Of a DNA stretch of 64,000 bases, positions 8,456 to 16,590 are shown one piece after another. The notes beneath the pieces were generated by a model, which had not been told where the DNA came from, searched no databases, and was given only the letters and a program-made list of their open reading frames with translations. This stretch comes from Marinifilum sp965230805 (lineage in GTDB: Bacteria > Bacteroidota > Bacteroidia > Bacteroidales > Marinifilaceae), in NCBI RefSeq assembly GCF_965230805.1, contig NZ_OZ246019.1, forward strand, positions 1,054,001 through 1,118,000, read 5' to 3'. A program made the position numbers and the translations under genes. The stretch's first letter is position 1. Each line of letters begins with the position of its first letter.

Positions 8456-9100
8456 TATGAAGCTGGACACCAAAAGCAAAGTTACCCTTTCTACCCTATC
8501 GCTAATCATAGGAGAAGTATTGTTTTGGGGAGGCGGCATTTTAGTTGGCAAAGAGCTATTTATAAAATACAAATCCTACTTTAATCCTAAAAATTGGTGG
8601 AAAGGGAAAGGGGAAAATAAAAGCTAAACAGCTTAATTGCCTTCCCAATGAAATCATTTTACCATTTAAGGGATCACTCATAGATGGTAATCTGCTCTAG
8701 AAGAAAACCGACTTGCAAGGCCTAAATTACATTGCTAGCCCTTTTTGCAAGTGGTTTAATGCACAATTTTACCTTTGGTTTGTTAATTGCCACTCAGGAA
8801 ACGCAGCTAGAAAATTTCCAGGACAATACCCAAGTTAATGTAAGCTTGGCAAAATTGATCTGCACCAAGTATTAAAACTAATACAGACATACATGCAGTA
8901 TATATCTATTGCTTATGTAAGCAAATTTAATTTTGCCTCAGATAACAAACCCAATGCGAAGTTACCTGTTGAATCGTGATAATATTGATTATAATTCTTA
9001 GATTTGGAATCGTGAGTCAAAATAAGTGTACCAGTGCACAAATTAATAGTTATGCGCAAGGATGACCAAAGACTGTATATTGAAAAAAAACTTTAGTGCC
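8456..9100. other. Non-coding stretch at left edge of accessory region
   Basis: No supportable gene. Several short open stretches have no recognisable similarity. A small hairpin TTGCTTATGTAAGCAA lies at about 8909-8924. It probably contains the junction between the old chromosome (idh remnant) and the inserted SLATT/TIR segment. Confidence 0.5.
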
Positions 9101-9547
9101 ATGAATTCAGAAGAATACATAGATAAAAGATTAGTTGACCAAATAAATTGGTATGACAAAAAAAGCATTAAAAACCAGAAAACATTTAGGCTTCTTCGTA
9201 TCATTGAGATTATTGCGGCTGCTTTAATACCTTTTATTTCTGGAATAACAATTAATAATATTAACAGTGGAGAATTTATCATATACTTTACAAGTTTTTT
9301 AGGAGTATTAATAACAATAATCGCAAGTTATATTGCTTTAGGCAATCATCAAGAAAAATGGATTGAATACAGAACTACTTGTGAAAGCCTGAAAAAAGAA
9401 TTGTTTTTGTTTGAGACTAAGGTTATGCCTTATGATACGGATATTTCATTCCCACTATTGGTAAAAAGAGTTGAAACAATTATTTCAAAGGAAAATACAA
9501 ATTGGTCAATTTACTCTTTAAACGATAATAGTAAAAAAGAAACCTAA
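9101..9547 (+). CDS. SLATT (DUF4231) domain two-helix membrane protein
   Basis: 148 residues from ATG 9101. An in-frame ATG also exists at 9062, but the family pattern starts at S-E-E-Y-I-D-K-R-L-V-D-Q-I-N-W-Y-D, so the shorter form is preferred. Two transmembrane helices at about 33-53 and 58-80 are followed by a helical cytosolic tail (Q-E-K-W-I-E-Y-R-T, then LKKELFLFETK), the arrangement of SLATT proteins. SLATT domains have been proposed as pore-forming effectors of nucleotide-signal and other conflict systems. The gene is 11 bp upstream of the TIR-membrane gene, which strongly suggests an operon. Killing by membrane disruption is inference from the family. Confidence 0.82.
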   Translation: MNSEEYIDKRLVDQINWYDKKSIKNQKTFRLLRIIEIIAAALIPFISGITINNINSGEFIIYFTSFLGVLITIIASYIALGNHQEKWIEYRTTCESLKKELFLFETKVMPYDTDISFPLLVKRVETIISKENTNWSIYSLNDNSKKET

Positions 9548-9558
9548 AAACGAAAGAA

Positions 9559-10800
9559 ATGTCAAAAATTTTTATAAGCTATCGGAGGTCAGAGACTAGA
9601 GAGTTTGCTGTTAGGATATATGACAGGTTAGTTCTTGAGTTTGGTAAAGACAATGTATTCCTTGACGTAGAAGATATTGAACCTGGTATTATATTTCCAA
9701 AAGAATTGGAAAAAGCTTTAAATGATTCAAGAATCATGCTTGTAATTATTGGAAACAATTGGTTGAGTTTAAAAGATAAAAACGGAAATGCAAAGATATT
9801 TAATCCTGAAGATTTTGTATTTCAAGAAATAAAAATGGCAATTAATAATGGTGTGAAAATTATACCGGTACTTGTTAATGGATCTAAAATTCCTGATAAA
9901 CTTGAACTGCCTGAACAAATAAATCAGCTTTCACATAGAAATGCTATTGAAATAAAAAACGACAGTTTTCATATGGATATTGACCGCTTAGTAGAAAAGC
10001 TGAGAGGTCCTAATTACCTTTTACTCGGAGTACTAATATTTATTTCAGTATTTATAGGCCGCATAATTTTTATGTTTTTTCGTGAAACCATGACTTCAAG
10101 CTCAGAGGAAGCTGTTATCAATATGCTCGATACTCAAAATATTATTCATGGCCTTAGATGGTTGCTAATATCTTTAGCTGTATTGACGGGTATTAAGAAA
10201 AGCTTTGGTATTCGTTTCGAACAGATTATTTCGACCTCTGCACTAATTGCTTTGGGAGTCATTTTAGGATATTCAATTAACACTCTGCTCAAAATGTCAG
10301 ACAATACATTATACAGTGTTTTAAAAGAAGGAATAAAATATAGCTTTATTTCTTTTGGTTTATTATTGGGGCTCAAGAAACGAATATCAATTTCTTGGAA
10401 GAACATAATTTTAGTGTTTGGTTCTGTTTTTTTTAGTGGTTTAATAAGTGCCTTAATTTCTTCATATGCATTAAAACCAGTTTTGCAAAATCTGGATATC
10501 ATTATAGTTAATAGAATAGTTAGACATATTCCATTACTTATTGTAGCGTTGTTAACCATGATTTTATCTAAAAAATATTTTAAAATGAATCGTGTCCAGA
10601 TATTAAATATGTCAATTTACATATTTCTAGGAGTTATTACTTCAGCAATCTTGATTGACTTAGGAAATCTGGCATTAAGTAAAAATATAATGAGATGGGG
10701 ACTCACTTCTTCATTCTACTATACTCCGATTATTCTATCAATATTTATGGGAGTATTCAAATTAAATGAAAAACGTAAGAATATAAATCCCAGCGCATAA
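9559..10800 (+). CDS. TIR domain protein with C-terminal multi-spanning membrane region
   Basis: 413 residues. Residues 1-150 are a bacterial TIR domain: KIFISYRRSE at the start, VFLDVEDIEPG at 33-43, LVIIGNNWL at 61-69 and DFVFQEIKMA with E90 in the place of the catalytic glutamate of NAD-cleaving TIR enzymes. From about 153 to 405 there are seven or eight hydrophobic segments (for example 153-174, 197-215, 222-245, 330-350, 384-400). TIR domains fused to membrane domains occur in defence proteins, where NAD+ breakdown or a nucleotide product triggers cell death. Partner SLATT gene is 11 bp upstream. The AT-rich sequence and mobile-element remnants around the pair suggest recent transfer. 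The gene ends exactly where the group II intron remnant begins. Confidence 0.88.
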   Translation: MSKIFISYRRSETREFAVRIYDRLVLEFGKDNVFLDVEDIEPGIIFPKELEKALNDSRIMLVIIGNNWLSLKDKNGNAKIFNPEDFVFQEIKMAINNGVKIIPVLVNGSKIPDKLELPEQINQLSHRNAIEIKNDSFHMDIDRLVEKLRGPNYLLLGVLIFISVFIGRIIFMFFRETMTSSSEEAVINMLDTQNIIHGLRWLLISLAVLTGIKKSFGIRFEQIISTSALIALGVILGYSINTLLKMSDNTLYSVLKEGIKYSFISFGLLLGLKKRISISWKNIILVFGSVFFSGLISALISSYALKPVLQNLDIIIVNRIVRHIPLLIVALLTMILSKKYFKMNRVQILNMSIYIFLGVITSAILIDLGNLALSKNIMRWGLTSSFYYTPIILSIFMGVFKLNEKRKNINPSA

Positions 10801-10802
10801 TC

Positions 10803-11195
10803 CAGTAGGCAGCCGCTAGGCCATAGCCTAGCGGAGAACCTCTCACACCGCCTACCTGCGGGTCTCGTATACAGCGGTTCGTTAAGTTGTGGGGAAGTTT
10901 TCTTGTAAATGTAAAGCATTGATTCGTAGCCACGCTTCTTCAATCGATCAAGGGTTATTGTAGTTCCTAGTATTGGACTTTGAGCAATTGACCAACCTCC
11001 CATTCCAGAACGAGACCATGCATAGGCTTGACCCTGTTCTACTCCTAAACGAATCAGGTTTTTCCTTTTTCGTTCAGGCTTTTTCCAATGATGCCAGATA
11101 CAATATCTGAGCCTGTTACGAATCCATCCATCAACACCCTTAAGTTTTACGATCATGCCAGTCATTCGGAAGTTGTTTATCCATGCCGATTGGTT
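10803..11195 (-). mobile_element. 3' fragment of a group II intron (IEP C-terminus, domains V and VI)
   Basis: On the minus strand, the frame reads W-I-N-N-F-R-M-T-G-M, then VDGWIRNRLRYCIWHHWKKP, then IRLGVEQGQAYAWSRSG, SPILGTTITLDRLKKRGY. This is the maturase (domain X) end of an intron-encoded reverse transcriptase. Just beyond it, 10836-10880 folds as domain V (GAACCGC at one end, AGAGGTTC at the other, with the bulge segment GTATACGAGACCC), and 10813-10834 is a strong domain VI hairpin (CCGCTAGGC, loop, AGCCTAGCGG). The reverse transcriptase domain and 5' half of the intron are missing, with an in-frame stop at about 11195, so it cannot move by itself. The intron 3' end falls within about five bases of the TIR stop codon. 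Confidence 0.85.
10836..10880 (-). ncRNA. Group II intron domain V
   Basis: Catalytic domain V of the intron remnant. The ends GAACC and GGTTC pair, and the internal TATACGAGACCCGC and GCGGTGTGAGAGG segments are typical of this intron class. Followed directly by the domain VI hairpin at 10813-10834. Confidence 0.75.
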
Positions 11196-11814
11196 GCGTT
11201 ACGACACCAAGCTACATGACATTTTCGGATGAGACAAAATGCCCTCTCAAAACACTTACAGTCGCTTCTTTGGCAAGTTTTTACAATGCCACAATACGAC
11301 TTTTCCCATCATTGCAGAATTGGTTCTTTTCCCAGCTACGAGTCAACAACATAAGCTTGGATATCGCCAGTACTGTTATTACCCAGTCTGGAAAACAAGA
11401 AGGCAATAGAGGTTAAAAGCAAGAATGAGTTCTTCCTCAATCCAGTTAGGGCCTCGCATAAGTAATAGTCTTTGTTTTTTGCTTATGTACAAATAGAAAA
11501 ACTCAGAACAAATAAATATGGTCGGGAATAATCCTATTTCAAAAGAATCTTAACTGCTGGTAAACTCTAATTTTCGTAATCGGCTAAATAACGTGAGTTC
11601 GACGTAAAATAAAAATACTCGGAAGTCCTTTTGTGTTTGCGGGTGTAATCTCACCTTCCTTTCATGCACATCTGCCATAATCCATCATCTTTCTGCGCAC
11701 AAGTTACAAAATTTCGTAAATCGGCACTTCTAACTTATCATTGGTAAGTAGTCCTTTGAAAATTGTCGCCAAAGATCTACACTTTTCCGCTGGCTGCCAA
11801 TAGCTTGCGTTCGA
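11196..11814. other. Non-coding, decayed sequence between intron remnant and tandem repeat
   Basis: No supportable gene. On the minus strand, 11200-11410 may be a frame-shifted continuation of the intron-encoded protein, but stops interrupt every frame. At 11590-11610 is a lone copy of the MITE terminal sequence AACGTGAGTTCGACGTAAAA with no matching partner end nearby, so it may be a solo end or the left end of an older, larger element closing at 12509. Confidence 0.45.
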
Positions 11815-12024
11815 CGACAAGCCATAGGGAAGCGACGACAAGCCTTAGGGAAGTGGCGACAAGAGATAGGGAAGTGGCGACAAGCCATAGGGAAGTAACG
11901 ACAAGAGATAAAAAAATGGCGACAAGAGATAGAAGCATTGCGACATGAGATTTAGGGATTGCGACAAGTGATGGGGAAATTGCGACAAGAGATAGGGAAA
12001 CGGCGCCTAGCCTTAGGGATGTAA
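11815..12024. repeat. 21-bp tandem repeat, ten copies
   Basis: Ten units of 21 bp beginning CGACAAG at 11815, 11836, 11857, 11878, 11899, 11920, 11941, 11962, 11983 and 12004. Consensus CGACAAGAGATAGGGAAGTGG. Copies in the middle are closest to each other and the outer ones have drifted. The period is seven codons and the plus frame stays open across part of it, giving T-R-D-R-E-V-A units, but no start signal or conserved protein supports translation. Confidence 0.85.
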
Positions 12025-12252
12025 CAACAGTTTACACGCATGAATGGCAGATTCTGTTTATTAAAGCGTGCCTGGTGAAAAAGATTGTGCACTTTAAAAT
12101 GTATCGAGCCAGTTGTCTCAAACTTTGTACATCTGTTGTTTTAAGCCAAGCGCACCATCTTAAATGTTGTGGTAGTTACTTTTGGCTCGTGCATTTCTTC
12201 TTTTGGCTTGTACGCTCCATCCATTTAAGCCCAATTATGCATTAAGGTATTT
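12025..12252. other. Non-coding spacer
   Basis: No gene, promoter or repeat recognised between the 21-bp repeat array and the first MITE copy. Confidence 0.4.
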
Positions 12253-12509
12253 AACGTGAGTTCGATGTAAAATTCTATCCACAGAAAGTTATATTTGCGA
12301 TAGATTGGCATTAAAAATTTGGAAAGAATAGCGGGCTATTTTGAGGAATTTTTAATGTGAAGATGTCGTAAAGAGAACTTTCCATTATGTGTTTGCCTGC
12401 TTTAGGCATAAATTTCCTCAAATCTTCTTGAAATATCCCGATATTCCTTCGAAAATTTCTACTCAAAATCAGTGCAAACTGTGAACGAATTTTACCTCGA
12501 ACTCACGTT
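12253..12509. mobile_element. MITE-like element, copy 1
   Basis: About 257 bp with terminal inverted repeats AACGTGAGTTCGATGTAAAA and TTTTACCTCGAACTCACGTT. Nearly identical to copies at 14261 and 23685, apart from a roughly 10-base deletion near the right end. No open frame. Internal hairpins: CATTAAAAATT paired with AATTTTTAATG enclosing the palindrome AATAGCGGGCTATT. A non-autonomous element moved by a transposase encoded elsewhere is the simplest reading. Confidence 0.85.
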
Positions 12510-12775
12510 AATAAACAAATACGGTAATGATTATTTTGATTTTGCAGCTTCCATCAGGCAAAGGAGAGAAAATTATAAACAAAGCAGGGGCAAAGACTTG
12601 CGTACTTTTGGATCGCATCCATTCTGACTATCAGGAGAAGCTTTTTTCTCCAAATATTTGCCAGGTCAATCTTTTTAAAGAACTTGTTCCTTAAATTTAA
12701 TCGTACCAACTAAAACACCATTTGATTGAAGAATAAATCCAGTTCTTTGTTTCAATTGGTATAAAACCTATTTCC
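12510..12775. other. Short non-coding leader before AraC-type gene
   Basis: Nothing recognisable. The regulator at 12776 begins with TTG; its promoter is not obvious. Confidence 0.35.
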
Positions 12776-13630
12776 TTGAAAACTATCAAAGTAAAAAAAT
12801 ATTCGAATCACAATACCTCTGGTAATCTTCAGATTGTAAGACTTAACGAATACTTGAGTCAACAAGCAATGATTGAAAAAATCCACAGACATCATTTTTA
12901 CTTCGTATTGGTAATTGAAAAAGGAAGCGGAAAACATGATATCGATTTCATCAGTTACGACATAAACAACTATTCCGTCTTTTTGTTGCGACCTGGCCAG
13001 GTACATTCAATAAAGCTTAATAAAGGAAGTAAAGGGTTTCTTGTAACATTCGACAAGGCGTTTTATACTCCTACATTTCAAGTTGCTTTTTTCGAACATA
13101 CATTTCGACAAAATGTTATCTCGGTAGGCTCAGAATCTCTTCGGCAAATAAAACAAGTTTTAAATGAAGTTTTTTCTGAGTACAACAGGCGTTTAATCGG
13201 CTATAAAGAAGCCATTAAAGCCCATTTTGATGTACTATTTATTCTGCTTTATAGAAATGTTGATATGCTTGCCGCACCAAAAGTTTCTTTTGAACTAGAT
13301 ATTTTTGAACATTTTTTACAACTGGTAGAAACTCACATTGCACATTATAAAAAGACTGAGTTTTATGCGGAAAAACTAAATGTTAGTACTTATCAATTGA
13401 ATGCAATAACTAAAAAACTAGCGGATAAAACCTCTACTCAAGTCATTACAGATCAAATTATACTTGAAGCCAAAAGAAACCTATTGGCAACAAGCCTACA
13501 AATTAAAGAAATTGCCCATATACTCGGATATGAAGATCATTCCTATTTTATTCGTTTTTTTAAAAAGCAAACCCAATTAACTCCAAAGGCTTTTCGGGAA
13601 TTGCATTGTGCCGCTTTTATTATGAAATAA
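12776..13630 (+). CDS. AraC family transcriptional regulator
   Basis: 284 residues from a TTG start at 12776; the first in-frame ATG would remove 31 residues of the sensing domain. Residues 1-170 form a cupin-like N-terminal domain (HRHHFYFVLVIEKGSG, LLRPGQVHSI near 80). Residues 195-280 hold two helix-turn-helix units: KLNVSTYQLNAITKK and IKEIAHILGYEDHSYFIRFF followed by TPKAFRE, the AraC signature. It is directly upstream of the DUF2938 membrane gene on the same strand, which it may control. Ligand unknown. Confidence 0.9.
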   Translation: MKTIKVKKYSNHNTSGNLQIVRLNEYLSQQAMIEKIHRHHFYFVLVIEKGSGKHDIDFISYDINNYSVFLLRPGQVHSIKLNKGSKGFLVTFDKAFYTPTFQVAFFEHTFRQNVISVGSESLRQIKQVLNEVFSEYNRRLIGYKEAIKAHFDVLFILLYRNVDMLAAPKVSFELDIFEHFLQLVETHIAHYKKTEFYAEKLNVSTYQLNAITKKLADKTSTQVITDQIILEAKRNLLATSLQIKEIAHILGYEDHSYFIRFFKKQTQLTPKAFRELHCAAFIMK

Positions 13631-13634
13631 GCCT

Positions 13635-13658
13635 CAGTTTTATTTCATAATAAAACTG
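13635..13658. terminator. Hairpin after AraC-type gene
   Basis: CAGTTTTATT, loop TCAT, AATAAAACTG right after the stop. There is no strong T tract, so it may be a weak terminator or an RNA stabiliser. Confidence 0.4.
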
Positions 13659-13741
13659 GTATTAATCGTCCTTTCGTTTCCTTAATTTGTCCTACCAAGC
13701 AGTCTTTAATCTGTCGTATTTTTATCAAAAAAAATAAAAAT

Positions 13742-14224
13742 ATGAACTTCTTATTTCAGACTATTTTAATTGGCATTGGTGCCACCATATTCATGGATGT
13801 ATACTCGCTTGTTTTAAACATCTTTGGAATCAAAACCTTAGATTACAGATTTGTTGGCCGATGGATTGGACATTTTTTTAATGGTAAGTTTTGTCATGCT
13901 GCAATCATCAAAACCACTCCTGTAAGATACGAGCAATTTATTGGTTGGACTGCACATTACATGATAGGAATTACATTTGCTTTTGCTTTGGTATTGATTT
14001 TTGGAGAACAGTGGTTGCAATCTCCCAACTTAGCACCAGCATTAATCATTGGAATAGTTAGCATAGTTTTCCCTCTCTTTCTCATGCAGCCAGCATTTGG
14101 TTTGGGCTTTGCTTCCTCTAAACTACCCAATCCTTTAAAAGCAAGATTAATGAGCTTGGCAACTCATACCGTTTTTGGTTTCGGATTATTTTTATCGGCC
14201 CGATTGCTTTGCATGGCGTTTTAG
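13742..14224 (+). CDS. DUF2938 family membrane protein
   Basis: 160 residues with four hydrophobic segments (about 3-27, 70-90, 100-120, 138-158). Family hallmarks: the start GIGATIFMDVYSL, W-x-G-H-F near 42, HYMIGITFAFAL, and the late FPLFLMQPAFGLGFASSK with HTVFGFGLFL. Function of the family is not established. It is preceded by the AraC regulator, a common arrangement for this family, suggesting induction by an unknown signal. A MITE copy begins 37 bp after its stop. Confidence 0.85.
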   Translation: MNFLFQTILIGIGATIFMDVYSLVLNIFGIKTLDYRFVGRWIGHFFNGKFCHAAIIKTTPVRYEQFIGWTAHYMIGITFAFALVLIFGEQWLQSPNLAPALIIGIVSIVFPLFLMQPAFGLGFASSKLPNPLKARLMSLATHTVFGFGLFLSARLLCMAF

Positions 14225-14260
14225 TAATAAGCCCCAAACCTCTGGCACTGGTTAATATTA

Positions 14261-14527
14261 AACGTGAGTTCGACGTAAAATTCTATCCACAGAAAGTTAT
14301 ATTTGGGATAGATTTGCATTAAAAATTTGGAAAGAATAGCGGGCTATTTTGAGATATTTTTAATGTGAAGATGTTGTAAAGAGAACTTTCCATTATGTGT
14401 TTGCCTGCATTCGGCATAAATTTCCTCAAATCTTCTTGAAATATCCCGATATTCCTTCGAAAATTTGATAAAATTTCTACTCAAAATCAGATCAAACTGT
14501 GAACAAATTTTACGTCGAACTCACGTT
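14261..14527. mobile_element. MITE-like element, copy 2
   Basis: 267 bp with ends AACGTGAGTTCGACGTAAAA and TTTTACGTCGAACTCACGTT, a perfect 20-base terminal inverted repeat. Same internal hairpins as the other copies. Flanked by ATTA on both sides, possibly a short target duplication. It lies between the DUF2938 gene and the ECF sigma gene. Confidence 0.88.
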
Positions 14528-14607
14528 ATTAATGTTTTTTTAATTGTAGGTTAAAACAACACATCCACCACATAAGTATTTTAGAGCTGGTTTTAGCCTT
14601 AAACAGC

Positions 14608-15195
14608 ATGAAGAACAGCGATTCTATTGACAGCAAGTTGTGGATTAAGATTACAAATGACGATGAAAAAGCTTTCGGTACTGTCTTTGATAAATATTTC
14701 TCGCCTCTTTGCAAGTATTCATTTCAAATCGTAAAAGAGCTTGAACCAGCCGAAGAGGTTGTTTCTGATGTTTTTGTGAAGCTATGGTTGAACAGGCATA
14801 CCATAAAGATAGAAACTGACCTTAAATCTTATTTGTTTCGTGCTTGCAAAAATACTGCACTTAATTACCTTCGAAAAACGAAAAACAACATTAGTCTGGA
14901 TGAAATAATTGGGAAAGAGTTGATGTCTGTTATAAACACTGATTCCGACTTGATACATAAAGAAGTTTGCACCCAAATTCAACAAATGTTGGATATGCTT
15001 ACACCCCAGCAAAGTTTGGTTTTGAAATTGCATAAACTGGAAGGCTTAAGCCAGCAGGAAATTGCCCAGAAACTTTCCATCTCAATAAAAACAGTACAGA
15101 ACCACATCTATTTAGGCCTTTTACATCTTACCAAGCAATTGGCTTCGCGCAAGCATGAGTTTTACCTTTTTGTTATTTTAATGTTATCTGCTTAG
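14608..15195 (+). CDS. RNA polymerase ECF sigma factor, FecI-like
   Basis: 195 residues. Sigma region 2 at about 20-90 (FGTVFDKYFSPLCKYSFQIV, then AEEVVSDVFVKLW, the -10 binding helix) and region 4 at about 125-180 (LTPQQSLVLKLHKLEGLSQQ then IAQKLSISIKTVQNHIYLG, the helix-turn-helix). This is the usual Bacteroidota surface-signalling sigma factor. It is paired with the FecR-like anti-sigma at 15549 and the TonB receptor at 16591, whose STN domain would pass the signal for an unknown outer-membrane substrate. Confidence 0.92.
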   Translation: MKNSDSIDSKLWIKITNDDEKAFGTVFDKYFSPLCKYSFQIVKELEPAEEVVSDVFVKLWLNRHTIKIETDLKSYLFRACKNTALNYLRKTKNNISLDEIIGKELMSVINTDSDLIHKEVCTQIQQMLDMLTPQQSLVLKLHKLEGLSQQEIAQKLSISIKTVQNHIYLGLLHLTKQLASRKHEFYLFVILMLSA

Positions 15196-15548
15196 CCTCT
15201 CAACTCCTTGTCTTTTAATGATTTTTTAACCTAAAGAGCCGGGAAGTTTTTTTGTTCCTCGTGTCTTAAATACAGAGTAGCTTATCTGGCAAATCAGAAA
15301 TAATACGAAAAACAGGAGTTCGATTGTAAAAAAGATCTGACCCCAATACTATATCAAACCAATTGAAATAGGTAATGGTAAAATTTTTAGTTTCTGTTCT
15401 ATAGCGAAATATACAAGATTAGAACATAGCAGAGTTCGCTTGTATTTTTTTAGTGCGGCTATAGAAGAAAAGCTAAGATCTATATGAATGATTTTTTTGT
15501 ATTAGGATTACAATTAAAAAAAATACGTGAAATCAACTTAAGAAGCTT
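15196..15548. other. Non-coding gap between sigma and anti-sigma genes
   Basis: 352 bp without a gene, unusually long for a fecI-fecR pair. It contains AAAAAGATCTGACCCCAA at about 15328-15345, a phrase often seen at the edges of IS-derived fragments, so the gap may hold element debris. No promoter of the Bacteroidota consensus was identified. Confidence 0.4.
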
Positions 15549-16430
15549 ATGTCAAAAAAAGACAAAGAACCTGATATGAAATTCAATTACGACAGAACGA
15601 GGAAGCGGGTTATTCGAGAAATTCGTAAGTACGAACCATCCTTTACAATGGGTCAGAAAAAAGAAAACTTGATCTTGAGATTGAATAGTAACATTTATAA
15701 GCTGACTGCCATTCTTATAATTGCTATTGCTTTAGGCAGTGCAATCTATAAGCAAAACAAGACAAAAAATATGAATTCTGCACTTGCGGTACAGTATTAT
15801 ACTACAAAACCAGGTGAAAACTTAAAGTGTACACTCTCCGATGGTTCAGTAATCCGCTTAAATGGGGGTTCAAGCATACAATTTGCCAAAAAATTTACAA
15901 GCGAAAAAAGAGAAATTAAAATTACGGGCGAAGCTTACTGTATAATTGCAAAAGACAAAAAGCGTCCTTTTGTTGTTGATCTTGGTGATTATAAAGTTGA
16001 GGTGCTTGGAACAACATTTAATGTTAATGCCTATCAAGAGGATCAATGTATTTCGATTGCTCTTGTCGAGGGAAAAGTTAAAGTACACCAAACCAAAGAT
16101 GAGCAGATACTTCTAAAGCCCGAGGAAATGGTAACATTTGACAAAAAAACTCAGGAACATGTAAAATCGAGATTTGATGTTGAGAATGTAACGGGATGGA
16201 AAAATAAAGTTTTCGTATTTGATAATGTGCCAATACTTGAGGTGTTAAAAAAGTTGGCGCGAAGATATGGGGTGACTTTTAAAACTGAAGGACTTGAGGG
16301 TACAAAAATCCGCATCAATGCAAAATTTGCAGATGAATCCTTGGCAACTATTCTGAAAGCTATTTCATATGGTACCGAATTAAAATTTGAGGTAATAGAA
16401 AACAACCTAGTAAAAGTGCAAATAAAATGA
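15549..16430 (+). CDS. FecR-family anti-sigma factor
   Basis: 293 residues. A cytosolic N-terminal part of about 50 residues, one transmembrane helix (about 51-68, LTAILIIAIALGSAIY), a FecR domain (about 80-185: YTTKPGENLKCTLSDGSVIRL, quoted here broken as L-S-D-G-S, and FVVDLGDYKVEVLGTTFNVNA) and a C-terminal DUF4974 domain (about 215-290, VFVFDNVPILEVLKKLARRY). It should hold the ECF sigma factor inactive until the receptor's STN domain signals. The order sigma, anti-sigma, receptor is standard. Confidence 0.92.
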   Translation: MSKKDKEPDMKFNYDRTRKRVIREIRKYEPSFTMGQKKENLILRLNSNIYKLTAILIIAIALGSAIYKQNKTKNMNSALAVQYYTTKPGENLKCTLSDGSVIRLNGGSSIQFAKKFTSEKREIKITGEAYCIIAKDKKRPFVVDLGDYKVEVLGTTFNVNAYQEDQCISIALVEGKVKVHQTKDEQILLKPEEMVTFDKKTQEHVKSRFDVENVTGWKNKVFVFDNVPILEVLKKLARRYGVTFKTEGLEGTKIRINAKFADESLATILKAISYGTELKFEVIENNLVKVQIK

Positions 16431-16590
16431 ACAAAACCTGAAGCCTATGATAAAATAGCTTGCGAAGAAACACAAAGAATAAAGATACTTAGTATGTCCC
16501 GGGAACTTGAGAAAGTAGCAGTTTCTCAAGCCCCATTTGGACATTGTGTCTTAATAATATCAGAAGTATTAAATAACACAACTCAAAATT

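Noticed and set aside
11183..11416. 77-codon plus-strand open frame beside the intron remnant
   Set aside because: No recognisable domain; it overlaps antisense to possible decayed intron-encoded protein sequence.
11763..11948. 61-codon open frame over the 21-bp repeats
   Set aside because: Low-complexity by-product of a 21-base period; the open frame ends before the array does.
11815..12024. CRISPR array
   Set aside because: Units are directly adjacent with no spacers of unique sequence, and no cas genes are present.
11590..12509. A single large element from the lone MITE end at 11590 to the end at 12509
   Set aside because: The 12253-12509 part is a complete copy by itself and no transposase lies between, so a solo end is the simpler reading.
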